From the NCBI GenBank assembly GCA_029215795.1, contig JARDYH010000005.1, positions 9,952,001 through 10,016,000 on the forward strand: a stretch of DNA of 64,000 nt, given 5' to 3'. Of this stretch, positions 32,104-44,512 are shown one piece after another (the stretch's first letter is position 1; every line of letters begins with the position of its first letter). The notes under the pieces were generated by a model. That model did no database searches and was not told the origin of the DNA. It was given only the letters and a program-made list of their open reading frames with translations. The position numbers were made by a program, and so were the translations under genes. Origin of the DNA: Anniella stebbinsi (taxonomy: Eukaryota; Chordata; Lepidosauria; Squamata; Anniellidae).

Positions 32104-32238
32104 CCCCAGCTGTCCCCAACCTGGTATCCTCCAGAGATGTTGGACTGCAACTCTCATCATGCCCAACCAATGACCAGGGATGATAGGAGTTGTAGTCCAA
32201 CACCTCTGGTGGGCACTGGTTTGGCGAAGGCTGCTGTA
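32104..32238. repeat. Palindromic squamate repeat, copy 19
   Basis: The left part is GCTGTCCCCAACCTGGTATC with TTGGACTGCAACTCTCATCA. The right part is GGAGTTGTAGTCCAACACCT with a degraded end. Confidence 0.65.
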
Positions 32239-32689
32239 GCACTTGGGATTGACACAGATGGATCATGGCCTTGAATCCATTCCTTAATGTTTATGGTCTC
32301 CTTCCCCGGTATTAATGTAATAAATAAATAAAAAATAAATGATATCTGCGCTACCGTCCACCATGCCTATTCCTCTGCCAATCACCCCTTTCTGACTCAG
32401 TACACTTCTAGAAGTTACACACACAACAATACCCCATATTCCTTCCACATAATCTAAAATAACTATCACCCCCCCCCCCTTCTACTATATTCACATTTGG
32501 AAGGCACAGCAGAAGAGCTTGGAGGGCTCACACACAAGATCACAACCTTTTACACCTGATCAGTTGATGGAGGAAATTACATCACCGCCATCCAGCTTCC
32601 ATAGTCACTATCAGTAACATAGATCACACCCTTTTCCTTCTGTTTTATTGTGAACATGTAATGAACCGGTTTCAGGGATCTCTCTCACA

Positions 32690-32870
32690 GAGCAATGCTA
32701 AGTGTGTCTACTCAGATGTAAATCCCACTGAGTTCAATAGGACTGACACTTGGGTAAGTACATATAGGACTGCAGCCAAAGGCTGCAATTCAATGCACAC
32801 TTACCTGTGAGTAATCCTGATTGAGTACAGTGAGTTTTCATTTCTGAATAAACATGTATAGGATTGCACT
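32690..32870. repeat. Interspersed repeat related to 23140-23460
   Basis: TCTACTCAGATGTAAATCCC and CTGAGTTCAATAGGACTGAC are followed by inverted CTTACCTGTGAGTAATCCTG and AACATGTATAGGATTGCACT. Confidence 0.5.
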
Positions 32871-33424
32871 AAATTTCACTGTACGTGATCTTGAATGTGA
32901 GTGTGCATTGGGAGAGATGAAAAACTAAATACTCTTTAATCACCCCAGCCTTGTGTACAAATGGGTGGCGAAGGAGTGATTATCTGTATTAAGTGATGCT
33001 GCATTCATACTGTATCACACACACTCACACACACAAGATTGCAGCCTTCTACGTTGTGCTAATTCATCTGGAATAATACCATATCCTCCTGATTCGATGC
33101 TTGCAGTTGCTAATCTGCAAAAGAATTTCCACTTGACCCATGTATCAAAAATGGTCGAGGAAAAACACAATTCAACATTGCCTATGTGGCGGAATGGATA
33201 GCTTGCATAGGTATGCGCACAGGGTGCACCCAGGCACTCCCTAATTTCCCAGGGCACCTCTGCTTTCCTCTCCCCCCATTTGAATTGGGGCTTTTAAAAG
33301 GACGGGAAAGCCTTTGGAAAGCCCCCACTAGCATCCCTGGGGGAACTATGCACTTTCTGGAGCCCCTGGAAAGCGCGCTTTCTCACCCTCCACTCCAATC
33401 AGGGCCTTTATGGTGCACGCCCCA

Positions 33425-33640
33425 ATAAAATGAGCTGTACACACCTATGATAGCTTATTGGACTGGGAACAGAAAAACCTGCATTCATCCGCTCACTGAG
33501 GCAGAAAGCCCACTGGGTAGCTATAAGCTTCTATTAGACTAATCAACTTCACAGGGTTGTTACGAGGATAAGAAGGGATAACACTGTGTATGCCACTCTG
33601 AATTCATTAGAGGGAAGAAAGGATATGAATATAACTATTT
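33425..33640 (+). repeat. Sauria-type SINE, decayed
   Basis: It has a tRNA-like head near GGACTGGGAACAGAAAAACC, then CACAGGGTTGTTACGAGGAT and a tail GAAAGGATATGAATATAAC. Confidence 0.55.
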
Positions 33641-34861
33641 TGCAAATTATGAGTGTGATGAGATGTTTAAAGGATGTTCGGGGATAGCTCATGTGCTGTA
33701 ATGCATACTCCCCTCCCCTGTCTTCACCATCCACACCCATTTGTGGCTGACACAGCTCAGAAACCTACCCAGGGTATGATTGTGTGATCACATTGTTGTG
33801 CATGCCCTGGCATATAGGAGAAAGTGATCAGAAACATGTGCCTTGTAGCATGCATTCAAGCATGAAGGGTGCATACCCAGAAACGACTTGTGGCAGACAA
33901 ATTCCAAAAATCCATCTTAGTGGCTGGGAGGGGAATTGAGTAGGCAAACTCTGCACATTTTGGGTGATCTTTTGGTTGGCCTAATAAAGGCATTATGCTA
34001 GAGCAGATTTTGGCATTTTTCTTCTGGTCATCACAGCGACTGTTGTTTTTTTGTATGGCAAATAACTTTTCCTTGGCACATCTTAATGACTCTTCTGTAC
34101 TCAGGAGCAGCTAAACAGCTGTTAAAAGATAGACTTCTCCCAGAGGCAGCCCTATTCTGAAGGTAAGAGGGCCTCCTAGAATGTTTTTAGGTTAACATTA
34201 ATGATAGATCTGATTCCAAGGGCATAATCCACTAGGAACTTCTCTTGGGCATGGGTCACTAAAATAGACAGGAGCACAGTCATTTTATTGGAGTATATGC
34301 AGGATAATTTCCCAACTGCCCATGCCCCATGTTAGTGGGAGTAGGTGCATATGGGTGTGAATGTTGAATTCATGCTTAGCAGGCCTGGGTGCAAATTCTA
34401 ATTACTCTGGTAACTGCTACCATGCAGGCGGTTAGTGATCTTGTGAATGTGTTGCAAAAGTCACTCAGGTAGTTCACGAACCCCCGATGTGAACTCCCAG
34501 CCTGCCTGTCTAAACACGCACTGGCAACAATTCTACACTGGCCAGCAGTGAACAGAGGATATTGTTTGGTTTAGGAGGGTGTGCACCAAATCACCTGATA
34601 AACCAATGGTCTGTATCACCCTGCCAAGTGGTGGCTGGTGAGTGGGTGGGGCCAGGAGCTGGTTGATCAAACCTGCATGCAGCAGGAGCTCATACAGATG
34701 TGCAGTTTATCAAATGGCTGCACCTGATGTGTGATTAAAATATTCCTTACCCCCTGGTGGGAGGAGTGGCTCCCCAAACGTTGACATTAACATGATGGTG
34801 AATCCACATTTGTTAATGGTTTTACTTGCCCAGGGGGGAAGGGGGGAGAGATGCCAACAAT

Positions 34862-34881
34862 CACACACACACACACACACA
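34862..34881. repeat. (CA)n microsatellite beside a C-run
   Basis: A CA tract of about 20 bp is followed 11 bp later by an uninterrupted run of about 15 C (34893-34907). Confidence 0.9.
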
Positions 34882-35089
34882 AGCCCAGGATCTCCCCCCC
34901 CCCCCCCGCTCCAGTACTCACCAAGGGGCACTCACTACTACCCACCCGGGGTTGAAAAGAAGTTGATCCCAGGAGCGGACCATGGCAGGGAATAAGATCC
35001 GGCCCACCCCACCCCCGTCCAGCCAGCCTATCTTCCCACCTTACTAGCTCTTCTTCTCCAACAGCTGGCTTCTCCCTTCCCTTATGCCC

Positions 35090-36110
35090 CCCCACACACA
35101 CACTTTCGCTCTCCCGCGTAGCATCCGAGAGCATTCAGCCCACGTGCCTTCTCTGGCTCCTCACGCCCCGTCCCCCCATCTCAGACCTCGGGGCTCCTGC
35201 CCCCCTCCCCGATCCATCCCGACCTCTCCTGTTTTCGCTTCCGGGCTCCCAATCTTTCCCCCCTCCGGGCTCCTCTCCCCACCGCCCCATTCCTTTACTC
35301 CTTTCTCCCCCCCCTCCCCATCCTCTGTCCGGGTTTCATCCTCTCCCTCCATTCGTCCGCCTGGTCCCTCGTTCGCTGCATCCTTTTCGGCCCCTCCGCC
35401 CATGCCCGGTCTCACTTCCCCTCTCCGCCCCGTCCCTGCTGCGCTCGCCCGTCTCTTTCTTTCCCTGCCTGGCTCCTGCTCTTCCTCCCCGGGTCCCGAT
35501 CCTTTCTCTTCCCTTCTCTCGGTTCCGCTCCCGCCGCTCCCCGCCTTCACTCCTCCGTCCATCCCTTGCTGCGCTCCCTTTCTCTCCGCTCCCCACCCCC
35601 GCCGCGTCCTCCCGTGCCTTCTGCGTTTCCCCATCGCGACCTTGCGGCGACCCCCCTCTCCCCACCTCGGACCCCCCTCGTTCGTCCCTCCCCGCCTCCG
35701 CCCCTTCCTCGCCTTCCTCGCCTCCCCCCGCCGCCTGGTCCCTCCTCACCTCTCCGGACCGACGGACAGGGATCGCGGTGGTGCTGCCTGCTGCCCACGG
35801 ACGGTCGGATACGACGGTGCGTCTCGGGCCGGAGCTCGGCACGGAATGGCCGGGCGGCGGGGGGCGGCAGGGAGGACACCGGCCGGGCGGGCGGCTCAGC
35901 AAGCCTTAATTGGTAAAGAGCAGAGTCGACGGGAGGAAGGAGGGAGGGGGAGCCGGTGGCAGCAGCAGATGGATGGAGGGGGAGAGAGGAGAGAGGGTGG
36001 GAGGAGGGACCCAGACGCCGCCCCCGGGATGAGCTCAGAGCGACTGCAACCCGGGGTAGCGGGTGCCGCCCCGATCCGGAGTACAGCGATGGGGAGTGCG
36101 CTGGTGGTCG
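35090..36110. promoter_or_regulatory. CpG island, probable FLNA promoter, possibly bidirectional
   Basis: This is about 1 kb of very GC- and CpG-rich sequence. From about 35100 to 35760 the plus strand is almost all C and T. From about 35840 to 36010 it becomes G-rich. Such skew switches mark promoters that fire outward in both directions, with G-rich transcribed strands. The minus-strand side points toward FLNA. The long ORFs here are by-products of composition. Confidence 0.6.
35750..35900 (-). ncRNA. FLNA: Candidate FLNA non-coding exon 1 (5'UTR)
   Basis: On the minus strand the sequence CCGGAGAG|GTGAGGAGGG gives a near-consensus donor with the exon ending at 35750. The intron side is G-rich, as usual for first introns. 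Human FLNA also has a non-coding first exon and its ATG in exon 2. The start (about 35900) is a guess, because no TATA box was found and no transcript data are available. Confidence 0.35.
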
Positions 36111-36395
36111 AGGTGCTTTTGCCCTCTAGGGGGCGCCAACTCTAAACCGGGATTGGACAGCTCGGTGAAGTCACAACAGGGGCAATCCTCTCCCTCCACT
36201 AGGTGGCATCAGCCATGGGCTGAAACAAGGGGAGGGGGCTACCTCCAGGCCACCAGGGTTCGGATGCTCCTGAAGGGTACCAGGGGGCAGAACGAATAGG
36301 TCTGGCCTAGGGGACAACACCATTCACAAAGAATTGGGGAGCTCTTGCCCAGGTCCCATTCATTTCAGCCAGGCATCTATAGAAGAAGGGGGAGT

Positions 36396-36520
36396 CAAGG
36401 GTAAGCAACCGGTGGCCCTCCAGCTGTTTAACCTACAACTCCTGTCAGCCCTAGCCAGCATAGCCAATGGTGAGGGATCATGGGAGTTGTTTGTCCACAC
36501 ATCAGGAGGGCCAGAAGTTG
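36396..36520. repeat. Palindromic squamate repeat, copy 20
   Basis: The left arm is GGTGGCCCTCCAGCTGTTTA with CCTACAACTCCTGTCAGCCC. The right arm carries GATCATGGGAGTTGTTTGTC. Confidence 0.6.
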
Positions 36521-37339
36521 TTCACCTTTGTGTAGATTGTGCCCTGGGCGTGTGTGGTTGTGGGAAGGAATGCCATTTGCATTTTCTCCCTCAAGCACCA
36601 AAATGCCTTAGGTGAGAGGAATCCAATCTCTAGGGCTCCTCCTCCCCAGTGCTAAACTTCTGGGAGGTAACAGCAAGCCCCTTCTCCCCATTAACCAGGT
36701 CACAGAAGGAGAGTTATTTGATTGCCCCATTTTGCCTGCATTGACCTGGGGATCTGTCATCTTAGTCATGAGACTGTTCCGTGTCCCATCACTCTTGACT
36801 AGGGATGAATCATGGGCAAAGGAGGTAGGTGTCTGTGTGTGGGGGAGATAGTCAGCCTGTGGGGGTAGGGAAGAGAAGCAGGAAGGCCCAGAAGCGGCAG
36901 GAAATGAGGAAAGGCAGGGCATCGGTTTTGTGGGGTGATAAGTTGCTGCTGGCCATTGCCACAGCCGGACATGTTGAGTGACTGTCTTGGTCTGATAAAG
37001 ACTTGGGAGAGAAACTATACGGGTGCTAAAATAACATGTCAACCATTCTTTGTAAGAGATAAGGTGTACAGAATCCAACTTTACGTCTAAAAATCAATAA
37101 ACAGTTAAATTTTAAAATGTGTTAAATCATCTACTTGATTTGTTATCCATCCGCCTGAGTTCACGTGTGTACGTAGCTGAGCAAGCCTATGTAGTGTGTT
37201 TGACTTAATGTAATGGAGATGATTTGTGTTTGCCTGCTCATTGGTGGGCTGGTGTGGGTTCTTGCCTGTGCCAGCTGGTGAACATGCACTCCTATTTATT
37301 ATTATTTGCTAGTAAAAAAAATTCCCACCAAATGCCTTT

Positions 37340-39750
37340 GCTCAGGAGCCTTTGGTGAGAGACTTTATCAAAAAGCCTTTGGGGAGTCCAAGTAGACCAT
37401 GTCTACTGGATTATCCCTCTCCACATGCTTGCCAGCACTTTCAAAGAACTCTAAAGGTTAGTGAGGCAGGAATCTTTTTCAGCAAAACTTCTCCTTCTAT
37501 AGTCTTGATAATTTTATCTTTTGTAATACGATAGACCTCAAGCTAACTGGCCTAAAATTTCCTGGATCACCCTTGGATCCCACCCCAGCTTTGTTTTAAA
37601 AATGGTGCTATATTGGCCACTTTTTTAATTTTTCAATACAGAGGCCAATCTTAGGGACATATTACATAGTTTTATAAGAAGATCAGCAATGCCACATTTG
37701 AGTCCTTTAAGAATTCTATGATGGATACCATCTGGACATGGTGATCTGTTTGTTTTTAATTTGTCAATAAGGTCTAGAACTTCATCTCTTGTTGCCACTA
37801 TTTGCTTCAGTTCCACAAACACCCTTCCTGAAAACATCAGTTCAGGCACATGTCCTATATTTCAGACCATACAGCTTCTTGTAGTGAAGACTGATGCAAA
37901 ACAAACAAACATTCACCTCTGCAATCTCCTTATCTTTTAAAAATACTTCTTGAACTCTGTTAATAGTTCTTAAACTCTCCAACAGTTCACCTGCCTCCCC
38001 AACCAGTTTCCCACCTTTGGTGTATGTGGTGTTACCCCACATTTCTGTTCCCTTAGGTATGTCTGAATGAGTATGTTTAGAGAGTTCGGAATGTTAGACT
38101 GAGGGGGTGTGGCTAGTGATGCTAGAAAAGAGAGTGTGGGAGTGGTTTGGGTAGTTAGTTGTTGGTTGGAGATTAGTGGTGTTAGGGAGTTAGGAAGAGT
38201 GTGGAGAGTTTAGTGTAGGCAGGTTTGAATTTATTAAATTCTGAATTAAAATTTTGTTAACTAAAATAAACTTATTATTATTTTGTTAGCTACCAAATAC
38301 CATGTGTCAGCTTGGCTTTATTTACTAGCCATACCATTATTCAACACACACACCAGATTATATCCACAGTTTCGTTTATTTTACAAGAAGATCCTGAATT
38401 AAACCTTTTCCCCTCATAGCTAGTGGGAAGGTTTTATTTAACCCTCCCTCAGGTTTTTCTAGTGGTAGCGCTTGGCCTGAGAAGGTTTATGTAACATGCC
38501 TGATACAGGAGTTACATCACATAGTATTTAAAGATTTTATTTTATTTTTGGTCTTAATGTTATTAGCAATAAGCTCTTCAAAATCTTTGGGGGGGGGGTT
38601 CCTCATTGCCTGTTTGCATTTCTTTTGTGCAAGTTCATGTTCCTTTTTGTTCTCCTTGTTTGGTCAAAACTTTCAGTTTCTGAAGAAAGCCTTTTCTTCT
38701 AATCACTTCCTTGACACTGTTTGTCAGCCAAGCTGGTGAGCTTTTGAACTTAGTGCAACCTTTCCTTACCTGTCATATATATTCTAGCTGAGCTTCTATT
38801 ATTGTGATTTTGAGTACTCCCCCCCCAAGCATTTTGGAGAGATGTGACCCTCTTGACTTTCCCTTTTAACATCCTTTTTACCATCCCCTAATTTTAGAGA
38901 CATTTAGCAGTTTTGAAGTCAAATGTGGACGTTCTCTGCAATTTTCCACTTATATATAAATTAAATTTGATAGAACTGTGGTCATTGTCCACAATTGATT
39001 AATCAGCAGTGACATTTTGCACTAGGTCCTGGGCACCACCTAAGATTGAGTCACTTCCATGACCAACTAACTGTTCTAGGGCACAGTAATTTAGGGTATG
39101 AAGAAAGTTCACGTCTTCATTATGACCAGAACACACATTTATCCAGTCTATGTGAGGGCAACTGAGGCCACCCATTACTACAACACTTTCTCCTTTGGAT
39201 GCCTCCCTGATTTTATTCTCCATCTCAAGGTCGCCCTGAGTATTTTGCTCAAAGGGGGGGGGGTGATAGCAAGTTCTCAGTATTAAATTACTTTAGGGGG
39301 GTAGTATTGTTATCCACAACAATTCTGTGGAGTGGTCTGCTACTTTGAATTTCAAGTTTGTTTGACGCTATGCCCTCTTTGACACCCAGAGTGACACCAT
39401 CCCCAGATTGCCTTTCCCTGTCCTTCTGATAGAACTTGTGTCCAAAGATGACCTTATCTCATGGCTTCCCTCCATTCCACCAGCTTTCCATAAAGCCCAC
39501 TATATATAGGTTCTATCATCTTGGCATTAGCTTAGAAACACTTGCACGGGTCACTCCCCAGATGTCTCTGACATGTACTTTCACCCCTATGGCTTTTCAA
39601 CTTCTTTGACTATCAGGTTTTACTGAACGCTCATTGCCTATTTCCACCACGCCCTCATTTGGGCAATCAGAAACATTTTCACCTTCATCCCTTAGGGAAT
39701 CGAAAGCTCCAGTTCATTTCACCGCATGATTCAGTTTAAAAGCTGCTTTG
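37340..39750 (-). pseudogene. CR1-like LINE remnant, endonuclease to RT
   Basis: Minus-strand frames show an endonuclease piece around 38999-39223 (SVVVMGGLSCPHIDWINVCS, then LEQLVGHGSDSILGGAQDLV). An RT N-terminal piece lies at 37625-38040 (DEVLDLIDKLKTNRSPCPDG, IHHRILKGLK). The order endonuclease then RT fits CR1 or a related clade. Many stops and frameshifts, and a probable insertion around 38050-38500, split it. It is inactive. Confidence 0.75.
38057..38350 (+). repeat. Possible solo LTR fragment inside the CR1 remnant
   Basis: The stretch from TGTCTGAATGAG to TTATTCAACACA begins with TG and ends with CA. It contains AAAATAAACTTATTATTAT, a poly(A)-signal-like region, and sits between two halves of a LINE. 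No target-site duplication, primer-binding site or second LTR was found. Confidence 0.25.
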
Positions 39751-40527
39751 CACCTTTTTGATGTTAAATGTCAGAAGTCTGGTTCCATTCTGTTTTGAGT
39801 GGATACCACCCCTCTTTGTACAGGACTGGCTTATCCCAAAATATTCCTTAGTGCCTAATAAATTTTAACCCCTTCTTCCTACATCACTGTCTCATGCATG
39901 GATTGGGGCTCCTCAGTTTCACCTGTGTGTGTAACAAGCATTTCAGAGAAAGTTACCCTGGAGGTCCTGGTTTACCTAAATTTGGCTCTCAGAACCTCAT
40001 GATTACATTTCCGTGCATCACTGGTACCAATGTGTACCACGACCACTGGCTCCACTCCATCATTATCTACCAGGCTATCTAGACAAAGGGTCCCTATAAA
40101 TGTCCATCTAAGCCACTATTTTGCACCTGGTTCTGCTTGATAGACTGATGGGTTCTACTAAAAGACAAAGCAGATCCCGTAAGTCTGAGGTCTGCCTGCT
40201 CCTGGTCTACTTTGATTGGTAGCAGCTCTCTAAGGTTTCTGGTGGAGGCCTTTCCAGGCACTGGGAGATGTATAGTGTGTGTGTGTGTTTGGGGAGTGAC
40301 TTAGGGAGGAGATTTGGAGAAAGGAAATGGTAAGTGTATAGAAACATTGTCCTCTTCTTGAAAAAGAACTTGTACTGGGATACTAACACACACATACATG
40401 TGCGTAAGAAGCAGAGGGAAAACATGGGAGGTTTACAAATAGAAGGTTTCATCATCTGGAAACCCCATACAATTTTGTGTTTGAAGCAAGGCAATTGCAC
40501 AATAGAAGCCTCATCAGGAAGCACCCT

Positions 40528-40625
40528 GAATCTGAATAACTTGCTCAAAGTCTGCCCTCAAATACGTGGCTGAGCAGGGATTTGAATCCAGGACTATTGA
40601 CTGCACATCCAACATCACGTTTAGG
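40528..40625 (-). repeat. MIR-like SINE fragment
   Basis: AACTTGCTCAAAGTCTGCCC followed by GCAGGGATTTGAATCCAGGA matches, in reverse, the MIR core with its GGATTCAAATCC B box. It is ancient and diverged. Confidence 0.6.
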
Positions 40626-41691
40626 AGCTGACCCACTAGTCACTTGAATGGAATGCGTGTGTTGTGTGTGTGTGCAAAAGCAGAAGGGATAGGATGTGTG
40701 ATTGGGCGCATTCCTGCAACTACCAGGATGACCATATTTGCACACCTTGAAATGACTCTGTGCGACATGAATAATATTTTCAATTCACACGGGCAGGGTT
40801 TACTGCTGGAGACCTTTCAAAATAAGCATGGTGATGTAGTCCCATGTTAATGTACTTCACTTCCGGATGGTTCACACAAGCACTTCGTTTAAGCGACTGC
40901 TGCTCCTCTTTGTTTCACGCCCATACTGAGAAAGGAAGGGACAGTTGTCTCATAATCTTTTGCATTGAATAAAGGAGGATTGGGGAGGGATGCGGCCTTT
41001 GAAAAAGAACACTACCCAGCTATTTTTGTACATATGTGATGCTCTTCTCTGGAACATCTCCTCTTTGATGGATCTTTTGGGAAGTATCTGTAAACATGTT
41101 GGATCTTCCAGCGCTCACGAAAAACAGCTCACTAAAAGAATCTTTTGGCACTGAGCAAATTTCTTGTAACATATGTTCTCCTCAGCACACTAAGTAAACA
41201 CCACACTGTGTCTGGTCACTTGTGAATCCTCAGATTTAGTCACATATTTATCTGGTTTACACATGCAGGCTAACAAATCCTGCCAAATCTAGATTTCTGA
41301 ATCAGGATTTGGAGAATCTGCACCCTGCCAATCCAGTTTGGAGTAATCCCCAAACCATTTAGGGCCTCAGTGCCTGACCGAATGGGTATATAACCAAGCT
41401 ATTTCAGGCCTCCTCCAGGCCCTGATGTACATCGATAATGTCATCCTCACACTTCAGAGCCGGAAACATTATGGATGTTTACATCCATGAATGGGATTTT
41501 CCCTCACCCCACACTTTGCAGACACTGGAAGGGGGAACACCCAAGAGGGGGGCTTCAATTGTGGTGATGATGGCCAATGTCAGCATCCTTGCCCAAGTCC
41601 TGGAATCTGCCAAATGTATAGGGCGTGTCCAGCAACAAAATGGTGGCCTTTCGAGCTGTGAAAAGAGCCATCCCAGACTTTTCCCACCTCT

Positions 41692-41695
41692 GTGC

Positions 41696-41731
<36 letters not shown>
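41692..41731. repeat. (GT)n(GA)n compound microsatellite
   Basis: A GT tract of about 22 bp runs directly into a GA tract of about 18 bp. Confidence 0.9.
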
Positions 41732-42602
41732 ACACACCCCTTTCATGACATAAATGCCACATAGCAGGACGCCTAAGATGGCTGGGTCCTCTTTTACAGA
41801 GGACCAATCTCTATTTGAAAGCATCTTTGATCTGAAGGGCTGTCCACTCCAATTCCGCTTTAAAGATAAAGAACCATAAGAACTGTTGCCCATCAAGAAT
41901 TAGCACCTGAACAGGCAAGCACACAGGTCACCTGGTCAGTCTTCCACACTATGCTAAGATGTACTACATTTCTATTAAAATTATAATTATTATTTCTAAA
42001 TTCATATGTGCGCATGTACATTTTATGCAAATCCATGCCCCTTTTTTTGTCCTCTATTTTGGTGGTGCAGTTCTTTTTTTGGCAATTCACAAGTGGCTGC
42101 TCTACAACAGGCCGTGAGGTCCCAATCCAGAGTCCCTATCAATTTTCCATGCATACAGAGGACGCCTGGGAAATTCAACCATTTTCACCAGACTATTTCT
42201 GCAACTGAATTGGCGGTAGGTATACCAAGTCCTAACACAGGGGCATTTCATCTGTGCTGGTCTTCTGCTCATCTACGCAAATAGGGAGGGACAGTTGCAG
42301 AAATTGTGTTCACTCTGTGGTGAACTTTCTCCTTTCCTTGTGGGCGGGGATTCCCAGGGGGCAAAAGGTTCTTCTTACTGAATAGCTCAGACTGCTATTT
42401 GTGTATGCTTCCTAAGAATGTGGACGGAAGTGTCCCATAGTGGAGTTGTGTGTGCCTATCACTATTTCACACCCTGACATGCTTACAAGTTCATGACTTG
42501 CCCAGGTCAGGGTAAAGGCACAATTTAGATGGTGCTTGGTCAGCCAAACTTAACACCATGACGCCAGGGGATGGGGGCGATGCAAGGCCCTACCAAGACA
42601 TT

Positions 42603-43142
42603 GGCTGCATTCGGACAACACATTAAGCAACTGAGGGCGGGGGGAAACAATAATCAGTTGTGTTGCTTATTGTGTTGTGTGGAGGGTAACACGCCGCTCA
42701 CAAACTATTGACGGTATGCTATTCCGCCCAAATAAGCAACTGAGAGAAACAACTGGCTTGCAAGTTGTTTAGCTTGAAGCCAGTTGTTTAAAGTGTTGTG
42801 TGGAGGGGTGAGTGTGTTAATGGTGTGTGGTGAGTGGGTAAAAACACAAGCCCTTAGAGGCAGGCGGCAAAAGCGACCAAAGTGGCAGCTGCCACTCTGC
42901 TACAACTGGAGCAACTTGCAGAGGCTGCTGGGATAGAACTAGGAGGACAGAGGGAGGAGGGAAGGTGGGGAGAGGGGCAGGGGCTGTGTCAGTCAAATGC
43001 TGGGTTGACTATTAGTCCACTCAATGCCAGCTCCAAACACCCACAGTTGTGTAGGAATATGTTGTGTGGGGAGTACCCACAAAACAACCAACTGTGAATT
43101 GGCTACTCAACCCACCATTTAATGTGTTGTCCAAATGCAGCC
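42603..43142. mobile_element. Non-autonomous DNA transposon, 540 bp, 24-bp TIRs
   Basis: The left end GGCTGCATTCGGACAACACA continues with TTAA. The right end is its inverted copy with one mismatch. ATT lies directly next to both ends and may be a 3-bp target-site duplication. The interior repeats GTTGTGTGGAGG-type words in both orientations. There is no ORF. The superfamily is uncertain. Confidence 0.75.
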
Positions 43143-43430
43143 ATTTTGTTGCCTGAGGCAGAGCAGCAAATAACATCCCACTCCACCCCACCCCACCCAA
43201 AACCACCAGTATACAGTACTCAAAGCCAGTCAAGTTATTTTGCCACCCTGCAACCAAAACAACACAAAACAAAACAACAAAACTCCAATCCTCCACAAGT
43301 GCCCTTCCTGGCAGGGAAAACATTACTACTACTACTGCTGCTACCACATTAATTGTTATCAATGTGCTGCCTTCTCAGGACACCCAAAGGCAGCTGCCTC
43401 ACTCAGCCTAATGGTAGGGCCAGCCCTAGG
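43143..43430. repeat. GGGCCGGCCCTAC-family repeat
   Basis: TTTTGTTGCCTGAGGCAGAG is near the left end. AGGCAGCTGCCTCACTCAGC and TAATGGTAGGGCCAGCCCTA are at the right end, a fuller copy of the family at 440-830. Confidence 0.55.
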
Positions 43431-43930
43431 ATGCCAAACTTCTTGGGGATAGGGCAGGTGATGGGAGACAGGGCAGGTGATGGTGGCCTTCTTCTTTGGT
43501 GTCCCACATGCAAGTGACCTCTGTTGATGTGCAAACCTGCATTATCCAGCTTTCATCACCACCACCATCTACATATCAGATGTCTGACCCAAGATGCTCA
43601 GAGTTGGAAGCAACGAACTCTCAAGCTCTTGCCAATCTGGTCTAACCTTCCTGGGGAATTGCCAATGGCGCTTGTCCTGAACCCAGAGCTCTTCAAGGTG
43701 CTTGAGGTGAATTAGGAAAGAATGGGTGTCTCCACGGAGAGGGAATGCCCTAAAGTTAATCACTTCTCTACTCTCAGGCAATAACCTTTTATTACAGGGG
43801 AGGGGAACAATTTTCGGCCCACCGGCTGAAATAGCTTCACGTAAGGACATCAGGGACTGCATGCCAGCAGTAGGTGGGGTCACAACATGGCTGGCATGTA
43901 GGGCCCCAACGTGATTGCTCAGAAACAGGG

Positions 43931-43952
43931 CGCGCACACACACACACACACA
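43931..43952. repeat. (CA)n microsatellite
   Basis: This is a CA tract of about 22 bp following GGGCGCG. Confidence 0.9.
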
Positions 43953-44417
43953 CAAACTGCACAAAATTGTGGGGAAGCTTTCAAGTTCTCCAGAATCCTT
44001 AAACAGGCAGGTGGTAACACAAAGCAACGGGAGGAGGAGTTGGCTATCCTATCCTTTGACCATGCTTTTTTAATTGCAATGAAATCAAAGTTAATTTGGA
44101 ATAAGGCAGGAAGCATAAGGGGTACTGGGATAAGCTGTGCACGAACCAAAACGAAAATGCAAGTTTCTAGATGTCACAGGATTGTAGGCAGGCTTTCAAC
44201 TTCTCCAGAGCCTTATTAACAGATCTGGAGATCTCAAAAGCTTGCCCACAATTTTGTGTATATGTGAACGGTCTTAATAAAGGTACAGATTGAGAGCGGA
44301 TTTTGGAAGTATGCTCTACCAGACTAGTACTAGGCAATATGCAGGTGACATCTTGAATGAGGCAGGGTTGCACATTAATTTAATTCTGGTAATCAGCAGG
44401 GAAAGCAGAAGGCAGAT

Positions 44418-44512
44418 GTTCAGATGTTTTGGACTTCAACTCCCAGAAGCCCCTGCCAGCACAGCCAATGGGAATGTCGGGAGTTGAAGTCCCAAACATG
44501 CGGAGGTGTTTA
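44418..44512. repeat. Palindromic squamate repeat, copy 21
   Basis: TTTTGGACTTCAACTCCCAG and CGGGAGTTGAAGTCCCAAAC are inverted around CCAGCACAGCCAATGGG. Confidence 0.65.

Larger units (their letters stand above)
20180..35750. other. Upstream region of FLNA, probable intron 1 (15.6 kb)
   Basis: No coding exon is recognised here. If transcription starts in the 35-kb CpG island this is intron 1; otherwise it is intergenic. It is dominated by MITE families, the CR1 fragment at 27.2-28.2 kb, SINEs and simple repeats, and also contains a C2-type 340-bp element and a CRE-containing foldback. Confidence 0.6.

Noticed and set aside
35161..35902. Gly/Glu/Arg-rich minus-strand open frames in the same island
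   Set aside because: They are the mirror image of the same skewed composition; stops are rare because of the base bias, not selection.
35084..36145. A 353-codon open frame in the 35-kb CpG island
   Set aside because: It is made of Pro, Ser, Leu and Arg from a pyrimidine-rich strand with almost no A, several frames are open together, and no domain is visible.
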